The notes beneath the pieces were generated by a model, which saw nothing but the letters and a program-made list of their open reading frames with translations, was not told the DNA's origin and did not search any database. Below, one piece after another: positions 24,625 to 31,230 of a DNA stretch of 64,000 nt. The translations under genes were made by a program, and so were the position numbers. Positions within the stretch are counted from its first letter, which is position 1. Each line of letters begins with the position of its first letter. Location of the stretch: assembly GCF_015773195.1 (NCBI RefSeq), contig NZ_JADWYK010000010.1, forward strand, positions 1 through 64,000, read 5' to 3'. The stretch comes from Hymenobacter guriensis (GTDB lineage: Bacteria > Bacteroidota > Bacteroidia > Cytophagales > Hymenobacteraceae).

Positions 24625-26892
24625 ATGAAGCAGACGATTGCCGCTCCGCCCGTTATCCGCCTGGGCACGGACTATATTGGGAAGCCCGTTAGCCGCGTAG
24701 AGGGCTTGGCCAAAGTAACCGGCGCGGCCAAGTACGCCGCCGAGTTCAACGTGCCCGACCTGCTCTACGGCTACGTCGTGAGCAGCCCGATTGCCAAGGG
24801 CAAAATCACCAGGATTCACGCCGACGAGGTGCTGGCGCTATCCGGCGTGCTGCAGGTGTTCTCCCACGAAAACGTGCCCTCACTGGCTTGGTTCGACCGC
24901 AGCTACAAGGACGATTTGGCGCCCGGCGGCTCGCCGTTCCGGCCCCTGCACGACGCCGAAATCCTGTTCAGCCAGCAGCCCGTAGCCCTGGTTGTAGCCG
25001 AAACGTTTGAGCTGGCCCGCTACGCCGCCTCCCTGCTGCGCGTTGAGTACGCGGCCGAGGCGCACGAGACTGATATCGAGAAAAAGCGCGACGACGGCTA
25101 CGAGCCCGGCCGCGGCAAATCCGGCTTCATGCCGCCGCCCAAGCCCCGCGGCAACCCCAACGAGGCGTATAAGAACGCCGCCCATCAGCACGAGGCCGAG
25201 TACATCCACCTAGCCCAGCACAACAACCCGCTGGAGAACTTCGCCACCACCGTCGAGTGGCTGGGTGAGGGCAAGAAGCTGAACATCTTCGACAAAACGC
25301 AGGGCGCGATGAACGTGCAGCAGTACCTGACGAAGATTTTCGGGCTCAGCAAGGAGGAGGCGCGGGTGATTTCCAAGTTCACCGGCGGTGCCTTCGGCGC
25401 CGGGCTGCGGCCCCAATACCAGGTGTTTCTGGCCGTGTTGGCGGCGCTGGCACTGGAGCGCTCGGTGCGCGTGTCGCTGACGCGGCAGCAGATGTTCAGC
25501 CTCGGTCACCGCCCCCACACGCTGCAATACCTCAAGTTGGGCGCCAACGAAAACGGCGGCCTCGAAGCCGTGCACCACGCCGCCCTGGCCGAAACCTCGC
25601 AGTTCGAAGACTTCACCGAAGTCGTCGTGAACTGGTCGGGGCTGCTCTACCAGTGCGAGAACGTGAAGCTGGACTACCAGTTGACCAAGATTGACGCCAA
25701 CTCGCCTATCGACATGCGGGCGCCGGGCGCGGCCACGGGTTCGTTCGCCCTCGAATCGGCGATGGACGAGCTGGCCTACAAAGCTGGCGTGGACCCGCTC
25801 GATTTCCGGTTGCTCAACTATGCTGAGCGCGACCAGAACATGAACAAGGAGTTTTCGAGCAAGAAGCTGCGCGAGTGCTACCACCAGGGTGCCGCCCGGT
25901 TTGGCTGGGAAAAGCGTAACCCTACCCCCCGCTCGATGCGCGACGGCAACTGGCTGATTGGCTACGGCATGGCGACCGGCTGCTGGGACGCTACGCAGCA
26001 GAAGGCCGCCGCCAAAGCCAGCCTCACCGCCGACGGCCACCTGATGGTGAGCAGCGCCAGCAACGACATCGGCACCGGCACCTACACCATCATGACTCAG
26101 ATTGCGGCCCAAACCCTGGGCTTGCCGCTGGAAGCCGTCACCTTCCGCCTCGGCGACACCGAGCTGCCCGAAGCGCCCGTGCAGGGCGGCTCCTGGACGG
26201 CCGCCTCCGTGGGCACCGCCGTGCAGGCCGCCTGCCAGGCGCTGGGCAAAAAGCTGCTCAAGCTGGCGCAGCAACTGGCCGATTCGCCGCTGCAAGGCGC
26301 CGCTTTTGAGGACGTGCAGTTTGTGGACGGGGTAATCCGGCTCAATGAGGACATCAGCCGCCGCGTCGGCATTGCCGAACTGCTCGACGCCAGCGGCGAG
26401 GAAAAAGTGGAAGCCGAAGCCACCACCGGGCCCAATATGCTCAAGCAGCAGCCCTACTCCATGCACTCACACAACGCCGTGTTCGTGGAGGTAAGAGTGG
26501 ACGAGGACCTGGGCACGGTGCACGTAGCGCGCGTGGTAAACGCCGTGGCCGCCGGCCGCATCCTCAACCCCAAAACCGCCCGCAGTCAGGTGCTGGGCTC
26601 GGTGGTCTGGGGCATTGGCATGGCCCTGATGGAAGAATCCATCATGGACCACGGCTTCGGCCGCTACATCAACCACAGCCTCGCCGAGTACCATATTCCC
26701 GTCATGGCCGACATTCACACCATCGATGTGGTGCTGGTCGAGGAAGAGGACGACATCGTGAATCCGCTGGGTGTCAAAGGCATCGGGGAGATTGGCTTCG
26801 TCGGCGTGGCCGCCGCCGTCGCCAACGCCGTGTTTCACGCCACCGGCAAGCGCGTGCGCGACCTGCCGGTGAGCTTGGATAAATTACTGTAA
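24625..26892 (+). CDS. aldehyde oxidoreductase molybdopterin subunit (PaoC/YagR-like), 755 aa
   Basis: Large Mo-MCD (or MPT) subunit: VEGLAKVTGAAKYAAEF (Ald_Xan_dh_C start), GGAFGAGLRPQYQ (cofactor loop), DMRAPGAATGSFALESAMDE (R-x-P-x region), VQGGSWTAASVGTAVQAA, and GVKGIGEIGFVG near the C-terminus with the active-site Glu. It oxidises aldehydes, probably aromatic or aliphatic, to acids using water as oxygen source. The ATG at 24625 (MKQTIAAPPVIRLGTDYIGK) was chosen because the longer frame adds low-complexity residues. No maturation factor (XdhC/PaoD) is in the window. A strong hairpin follows. Confidence 0.9.
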   Translation: MKQTIAAPPVIRLGTDYIGKPVSRVEGLAKVTGAAKYAAEFNVPDLLYGYVVSSPIAKGKITRIHADEVLALSGVLQVFSHENVPSLAWFDRSYKDDLAPGGSPFRPLHDAEILFSQQPVALVVAETFELARYAASLLRVEYAAEAHETDIEKKRDDGYEPGRGKSGFMPPPKPRGNPNEAYKNAAHQHEAEYIHLAQHNNPLENFATTVEWLGEGKKLNIFDKTQGAMNVQQYLTKIFGLSKEEARVISKFTGGAFGAGLRPQYQVFLAVLAALALERSVRVSLTRQQMFSLGHRPHTLQYLKLGANENGGLEAVHHAALAETSQFEDFTEVVVNWSGLLYQCENVKLDYQLTKIDANSPIDMRAPGAATGSFALESAMDELAYKAGVDPLDFRLLNYAERDQNMNKEFSSKKLRECYHQGAARFGWEKRNPTPRSMRDGNWLIGYGMATGCWDATQQKAAAKASLTADGHLMVSSASNDIGTGTYTIMTQIAAQTLGLPLEAVTFRLGDTELPEAPVQGGSWTAASVGTAVQAACQALGKKLLKLAQQLADSPLQGAAFEDVQFVDGVIRLNEDISRRVGIAELLDASGEEKVEAEATTGPNMLKQQPYSMHSHNAVFVEVRVDEDLGTVHVARVVNAVAAGRILNPKTARSQVLGSVVWGIGMALMEESIMDHGFGRYINHSLAEYHIPVMADIHTIDVVLVEEEDDIVNPLGVKGIGEIGFVGVAAAVANAVFHATGKRVRDLPVSLDKLL

Positions 26893-26897
26893 CCTCC

Positions 26898-26935
26898 CCT
26901 CTGCTCCTCAGCTGGCGTCCGCTGAGGAGCAGAGG
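26898..26935 (+). terminator. 15-bp perfect hairpin after the operon
   Basis: CCTCTGCTCCTCAGC (26898-26912) and GCTGAGGAGCAGAGG (26921-26935) with an 8-nt loop. No clear U-tract follows. Confidence 0.65.
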
Positions 26936-27436
26936 TGATGAAGATATATTTCTGCCTCCTGCCTTCGTCATGACCGAACTCCAACGCCTGCTACTAATGG
27001 CGGCCGGCGCGGTGCATGAGTTCTTCCTAACGGCAGGAAGCTGAGATTACTTGGAGCCTTCCGCCGGCGGCCAGGCTGCGTTGCGACTCGTAGTGCAGCA
27101 CCAACAGAGGGGGCCTCAGCGAGGTGCAGTGGCTGTTACAGAATTCTCAAGGCAGCCCAGCAACTACGTAGAATAGTTCCTGAGTATAGATGAACGGCCT
27201 GCTCATGTTCTTTTCTAGCCTGGCTCGAAGCCTCAAGCCCTTCACGTTTTGCATCGTGCCGAGTTCTGCAACAGCCACTGCACCATTCGGGGCCAGTTAA
27301 ACCATGATACACGAGCTCACATACTGGTTTGAAGCGGCCATGGTCTTTTTGTCCAGCCACTAGTTGCGTCCGTCCATGTTAATCCTTTCAGAGAGGCAGC
27401 ACCTTTGTTATATCAATTTACCTAACCCCCACTTCC
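26936..27436. other. intergenic, no supported gene
   Basis: About 500 bp with scattered short frames (for example 27136-27360 minus) that match no family I know. It may contain decayed transposon sequence. A promoter for the gene at 27437 should lie in the last 80 nt (CACCTTTGTTATA is a weak candidate). Confidence 0.4.
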
Positions 27437-27730
27437 ATGAAGAATGTAGGATTGCTGGTCCGGCTCGAAGCGAAGCCCGGTAAAGAGCAGGCAGTACTCG
27501 ATTTTTTGACGGGCGCTCTGCCCCTGGCTCAGCAAGAGCCGGCTACCATAACCTGGTATGCTATTCAGCTGGCGCCGGCCACCTTCGGTATCTTTGATAC
27601 CTTTCCGGATGAAGCAGGCCGGCAGGCGCATCTGAACGGCCCTATTGCCGCTGCGTTGATGGCCCATGCGGCCGACTTGCTGGCCGTGCCGCCTGTCATT
27701 GAACAAGTAGCTATCTTGGCTGCCAAATAA
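27437..27730 (+). CDS. ABM-domain (antibiotic biosynthesis monooxygenase-like) protein, 97 aa
   Basis: A ferredoxin-like dimeric alpha-beta barrel: VGLLVRLEAKPGKEQAVLDF, TITWYAIQLAPATFGIFDTF and DEAGRQAHLNGPIAAALM show the spacing of the ABM family. Members are quinol monooxygenases or small dimeric enzymes without cofactor, and many have unknown roles. It stands alone, upstream of an AraC-type regulator in the same direction; the long hairpin between them suggests separate transcripts. Confidence 0.8.
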   Translation: MKNVGLLVRLEAKPGKEQAVLDFLTGALPLAQQEPATITWYAIQLAPATFGIFDTFPDEAGRQAHLNGPIAAALMAHAADLLAVPPVIEQVAILAAK

Positions 27731-27733
27731 TTA

Positions 27734-27783
27734 CCAGCCCCTAAAGCGACCTATGCCTGGGCATAGGTCGCTTTAGGGGCTGG
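27734..27783. terminator. 24-bp perfect inverted repeat after the ABM gene
   Basis: CCAGCCCCTAAAGCGACCTA.. (27734-27757) is exactly complementary to 27760-27783, with only a TG loop. No T-run follows; probably a transcription stop acting by stem strength, or a cruciform. Confidence 0.65.
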
Positions 27784-27826
27784 CGGGCAGTTAGTCCAGT
27801 TGGCTAGCTGCTATTCTTCTCACGCG

Positions 27827-28705
27827 ATGGCGATTGACTGTCTCCTGCTAACTCATCCGCACACGGGTGAATTAGCGTTTCGAAGCTACTCCTTTAGCGA
27901 CGACACCCCGTTTAATTACTTACAACGCAATAATTATTACTCCCTCATTCTGCTTACGCAGGGCAGCGGCGAGCTACGCGCCAACTTTGCCACCTACCTG
28001 TTTGCTGGCAGTACGCTGTGTTGTTTTGGCCCTTACCAACCTTACACTATCCAAGCCAGCACCGCTGTAGCGGGCCTGGTCCTGGATTTTCATGCCGACT
28101 TTTTCTGCATCTACCGGCATCAGCAGGAGGTAGCTAGCAATGGCATCTTGTTCAACACCATTTTTGAGCCGCCCTTCTTCCCGGTTACAACAGAGGCGGT
28201 GCGTGAATTTGCCGCCCTGGCAGCTGTGATGCAAGAGGAAGTACGGCGTCAAGAGGTAGCACAACAAGAGTCCATCGTATTATATCTGAAGCTCTTTTTG
28301 CTGAAAGCTATCCGTATTCGTACTGCACAGCCCGCGTTAGGCACCGAGCAGAACCCGTCTGGCCGGGAGCCCTGGCTCCTGCAGCAACTTCAAGAGGCCA
28401 TTAATACGCACTACCGCCACCTGCACACGGCCGGGGAGTATGCCGACCTGTTACGAGTTCCCGCCCGAAGCCTAACGCGCCTAGTCAAGTCCCATTATCA
28501 GAAGACGCTCAGCCAACTCATCACGGAGCGAATCATTATGGAGGCCAAGCGCGAACTGTACCTAACCAGTCAATCCGTCAAGGCTATCGCCTTCGCGCTG
28601 GGCTTCGGGGATGAATACTATTTCAGCCGCTTCTTCAAGAAAAATACGGCCGTATCGCCGCAGTTTTTTCGTGAATCAGTTGGGTTCGCAAAAGCAGAAA
28701 GCTAG
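27827..28705 (+). CDS. AraC-family transcriptional regulator, 292 aa
   Basis: The N-terminal half is a cupin-like sensing domain (YYSLILLTQGSGELRANFAT, CCFGPYQPYTIQAS). The C-terminal 100 residues form the two-HTH AraC domain: LHTAGEYADLLRVPARSLTR, then LSQLITERIIMEAKRELYLT, QSVKAIAFALGFGDEYYFSR, FFKKNTAVSPQFFRE. I chose the ATG at 27827 over the TTG at 27800. Its target could be the ABM gene or a distant operon; no self-evident operator is seen. Confidence 0.88.
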   Translation: MAIDCLLLTHPHTGELAFRSYSFSDDTPFNYLQRNNYYSLILLTQGSGELRANFATYLFAGSTLCCFGPYQPYTIQASTAVAGLVLDFHADFFCIYRHQQEVASNGILFNTIFEPPFFPVTTEAVREFAALAAVMQEEVRRQEVAQQESIVLYLKLFLLKAIRIRTAQPALGTEQNPSGREPWLLQQLQEAINTHYRHLHTAGEYADLLRVPARSLTRLVKSHYQKTLSQLITERIIMEAKRELYLTSQSVKAIAFALGFGDEYYFSRFFKKNTAVSPQFFRESVGFAKAES

Positions 28706-28770
28706 CGCTGTTGAGCTGCCAGCGGTTGGCTGGAGAAATGGAGAGCATCAAAAAGTGTGGGGCAATGGGA

Positions 28771-28997
28771 TTAAGCAGCCATAGCCAGGGGTTCCGCTGG
28801 CACTGACCGGAAACCGGGATACTGCTGCCGAAAACAGTCTTCCCATTCCTCGTTGAGCACTTTGATACGGGCCTGTACGAGCAGATGCGCCCCTTTTTTC
28901 GTCCACTGCATCTGCTGGCACTTGACTAGGCGTTTCGACAGCACCTGGTTCACCGCCGACTCCACAAAGCCTGTAGATACCCGTTCGCCGTAGTGAT
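28771..28997 (-). pseudogene. transposase C-terminal remnant cut by the Tn3 element
   Basis: Reading minus from the transposon end: HHYGERVSTGFVESAVNQVL, SKRLVKCQQMQWTKKGAHLL, VQARIKVLNEEWEDCF. This is the conserved C-terminal block of a DDE transposase family in which ESAVNQ..SKR..K.QQM.W...GAHLL is invariant (ISKra4-like by memory, family uncertain). The N-terminal part is missing; the Tn3 left inverted repeat begins at the broken edge. Confidence 0.65.
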
Positions 28998-29025
28998 GGC
29001 CTTGGTTAAAAGTTTGGTACAAAAG
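28998..29025 (+). repeat. Tn3 left inverted repeat, outer 28 bp (rest at 30430-30437)
   Basis: GGCCTTGGTTAAAAGTTTGG then TACAAAAG. Interrupted after AAAAG by the IS110 element; the last eight bases TTAATCGG resume at 30430. Confidence 0.85.
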
Positions 29026-29096
29026 ATACTGTGATGGCAAGCAAGCGGTAGACCGCATTTATTTATCTTCGAGTTCCTGAAGGAGGACGTGCGCGT

Positions 29097-30182
29097 TCAT
29101 CCTGCGTAGCCCCGGCCCGCTTCTGTAGCCGGGGCTATTTCTTGCCCGACGGACTGGGCAGTGGGGTAGTCAGGATCATACGTGCGGTCCGTTTTCCAAA
29201 GCGCGTAGCAGAGCACAAGTAGTTTGCGCATAACGGCAATGACGCCAGGCTTGCCGCTGGGGTGGCGCGTACGCAGCCGGGCATAAAAGGCAATTTGCCG
29301 CGGGTTATGGCGCAGGCTGCTAAGTGCCGGCAAGTATAAGGCCGTGCGCAGGCGCGTGTTGCCACGTTTGGAGATGCGCGTAGCGTGCGCCGAGAGGCCG
29401 CTTTGCCGCTGCACCACATCTAGGCCGGCATAGGAGGCGAGTTGACGCTCATTCTCGACCAGGGCGAAGCCGCTGGTTTCGGCCACCACGATGACGGCCG
29501 TGGTCAGCCCAATGCCGGGAATGCTGGTCAACTGCGTCAGCTTGCGCGCCAACTCCGGCTCGGCCGCCTGAAGCTCGGCCAGATCTTGATCCAGAGCCGC
29601 TATCTGCTCCTGCACCAACTGCTGCTGGGCGGCCAGGCGTGCCAGGGTGCGGTTATCAGGCTGATAGCTGTACTGGTAGGCATGCACGCGGGCTTTGAGT
29701 TGCGCACCTTGCTTGGTTAGCACCTGTCGCTCGCGGGCTAGGGCCCGCAGCTGGCGCAGCGCTGGCGTAGGCGGCTGCCAGGCGGGCAAAGCCCGCTCCA
29801 GGCCCAGCCGGCACAGCAAGCGCGCGTCCAGTTGGTCGGTCTTGCTCTTGAGCTCGGTGCTACGCGCAAAATGCTTCACCTTGTTGGGCAACAGCACGCT
29901 GAGGAACTGCTGCTGATCGGCTAAAAAGTACGCCAGTTCCTCGTAGTAGACGCCGGTGGCTTCGACCACAAACCACAGCGGAACAGCGGCCGCTCGCTGC
30001 CGGGCCACCCAGCTGAGCAGGCTGGCAAAGCCGCCCGGGGTGTTTTCAAAGGTGGTTTCCTTGCCAAAGAGCAGTTGCTGATTGCCATTCACCTGGCCTA
30101 GGCAGGCGACAAAGGAGCTTTTGGCAATGTCAATCCCGACGACGTGCTTGAGCGGGGGACTCACAGGTTTAGTGGAGGGCAT
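29097..30182 (-). CDS. IS110-family transposase, 361 aa
   Basis: Same architecture as the 5665 copy: HVVGIDIAKSSFVACLGQ, VEATGVYYEELAYFLAD, KTDQLDARLLCRLGLE, coiled-coil, LTSIPGIGLTTAVIVVAE and LASYAGLDVVQRQSGLS with the nucleophilic serine. The ATG at 30182 (MPSTKPVSPPLKHVV) matches the other copy's start; the frame is open a further 41 codons upstream, but that part is the putative bridge RNA. The C-terminal extension (TAQSVGQEIAPATEAGRGYAG) is absent from copy 1. Confidence 0.92.
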   Translation of the reverse strand: MPSTKPVSPPLKHVVGIDIAKSSFVACLGQVNGNQQLLFGKETTFENTPGGFASLLSWVARQRAAAVPLWFVVEATGVYYEELAYFLADQQQFLSVLLPNKVKHFARSTELKSKTDQLDARLLCRLGLERALPAWQPPTPALRQLRALARERQVLTKQGAQLKARVHAYQYSYQPDNRTLARLAAQQQLVQEQIAALDQDLAELQAAEPELARKLTQLTSIPGIGLTTAVIVVAETSGFALVENERQLASYAGLDVVQRQSGLSAHATRISKRGNTRLRTALYLPALSSLRHNPRQIAFYARLRTRHPSGKPGVIAVMRKLLVLCYALWKTDRTYDPDYPTAQSVGQEIAPATEAGRGYAG

Positions 30183-30226
30183 CGGGCACACAGTAAGCAG
30201 GTGAAACCATAAGCCGGCCAGGGTTT

Positions 30227-30386
30227 TGCCACAACTTGTCTCGTGCAAATACGGGATGCCGGCGTACGGCTTAGGCTCCCTCCATACTGTGCAGTCTTCA
30301 GGCAAAACGGAAGCAGGGCACGCTTTCTTTTGTGCAACGTCGAGGCCGCAGCCGCGCGTTTAGTTAAACGTGGTGCCCCTGCTTCC
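30227..30386 (-). ncRNA. putative IS110 bridge RNA, copy 2
   Basis: On the minus strand, GGAAGCAGGG (30386-30377) pairs with CCCTGCTTCC (30318-30309) around 58 nt, the same length as in copy 1. The loop carries TTAACT (plus 30362-30367), equal to the left flank ending in the CT core, with 8 of 9 bases matching if extended. It also carries ACAAAAG (plus 30327-30333), complementary to the right flank CTTTTGT. The donor part carries CACAGTAT, equal to the element's last eight bases, and ACGAG, complementary to the CTCGT start. All four guides therefore fit. Confidence 0.75.
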
Positions 30387-30429
30387 TGCTCCAGCTACCC
30401 TTCACCGAAAGGCAGCACAATCATACGAG

Positions 30430-31038
30430 TTAATCGGTGGCCGTGCCGGCGGCCTTTCGGTGGGCGTGGATGACCACCTTTCGGTGGCGTAAGTACTTAT
30501 AAAGGGTAACCTTGGAGATGTGCAGGCGCTGGGCAATCTCGTTGACGCCGAGTTGCTGCTCGCGGTAGAGCGTCTCGGCGATGATGGCCGTGCGTTCGGC
30601 CTGCTCTGAGAGGCCCCGCTGACGGCCGCCCACCCGGCCCCGGGCGCGGGCTGCGGCCAGCCCGGCGTGGGTACGCTCGCGAATCAGCTCCCGCTCAAAC
30701 TCGGCCAGGGAGGCAAAGAGGTTGAACACAAGCCGGCCCTGGGCGGAGGTCGTGTTGATGGCATCGGTGAGGGAAACCAGGCCCACGCCCAGCTGCTGGA
30801 AGTCACCCACCACCTGCAGCAGATGCTTGAGCGAGCGCCCCAAGCGGTCGAGCTTGTAGATGTAGACCGTGTCGCCGGTGCGCAGCTGTGTCAGCAGCCG
30901 CTCCAGCTCCGAGCGGCTGGTGCTGGCCCCGGACACCTTTTCCTGGTAGATGGTTTCGCAGCCCGCTTTGGTGAGGGCATCGAGTTGCAGTTCCAGGTTC
31001 TGGTCGCGGGTCGAGACGCGGGCGTAGCCGATTTTCAT
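30430..31038 (-). CDS. tnpR: TnpR serine resolvase, 202 aa
   Basis: Resolvase N-domain: GYARVSTRDQNLELQLDAL with the catalytic Ser in RVS, YKLDRLGRSLKHLLQVV, GVGLVSLTDAINTTSAQGRL, FERELIRERTHAGLAAARAR. A Hin-type HTH follows at the C-terminus (YREQQLGVNEIAQRLHISKV). It resolves cointegrates at res, which should lie in the 31039-31230 interval between it and the divergent tnpA. Its stop codon is the TAA in the inner end of the transposon's left inverted repeat. Confidence 0.93.
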   Translation of the reverse strand: MKIGYARVSTRDQNLELQLDALTKAGCETIYQEKVSGASTSRSELERLLTQLRTGDTVYIYKLDRLGRSLKHLLQVVGDFQQLGVGLVSLTDAINTTSAQGRLVFNLFASLAEFERELIRERTHAGLAAARARGRVGGRQRGLSEQAERTAIIAETLYREQQLGVNEIAQRLHISKVTLYKYLRHRKVVIHAHRKAAGTATD

Positions 31039-31230
31039 GGGGTAAAGTACAGTTTATCCGTTGCGAAGGTACCCTTGTTTGTACTTTGATTGCTGAACAA
31101 GTTTTCTGTACCAAATCAGCTGGTTTCGGCTTTGCTTTACCCCAGCGGGTCTCTCAGGTTAACTTGTACAGAAATACGTTCGTTTCACTGTACAAGCCAA
31201 CGGGCTACTTTTAGGATTTACTTCCTTCAA
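31039..31230. promoter_or_regulatory. putative res site and divergent promoters of the Tn3 element
   Basis: The tnpR-tnpA gap has a 9-bp inverted repeat CTTGTACAG (31163-31171) / CTGTACAAG (31188-31196) spanning 34 bp, the size of a res subsite. AAAGTAC (31044-31050) and GTACTTT (31081-31087) make a second, longer-spaced pair. All have a GTAC core. Confidence 0.6.

Larger units (their letters stand above)
29026..30429 (-). mobile_element. IS110-family insertion sequence, copy 2, complete
   Basis: Reading minus: target TTAA-CT-CGTATGATTG at the left end and CACAGTAT-CT-TTTGTACC at the right. Joining the flanks across one CT core restores the Tn3 inverted repeat (ATTAACTTTTGTACC), which proves both boundaries and the CT core, with no target duplication. 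Total 1404 bp. Insertion into Tn3-type terminal repeats is known for other IS110-family elements (IS4321/IS5075 in Tn21-like ends). Confidence 0.92.

Noticed and set aside
31090..31230. Longer start for tnpA (1069 aa)
   Set aside because: The added 47 codons cover the res region with its inverted repeats; homology begins at MARHLPLLDATQ.
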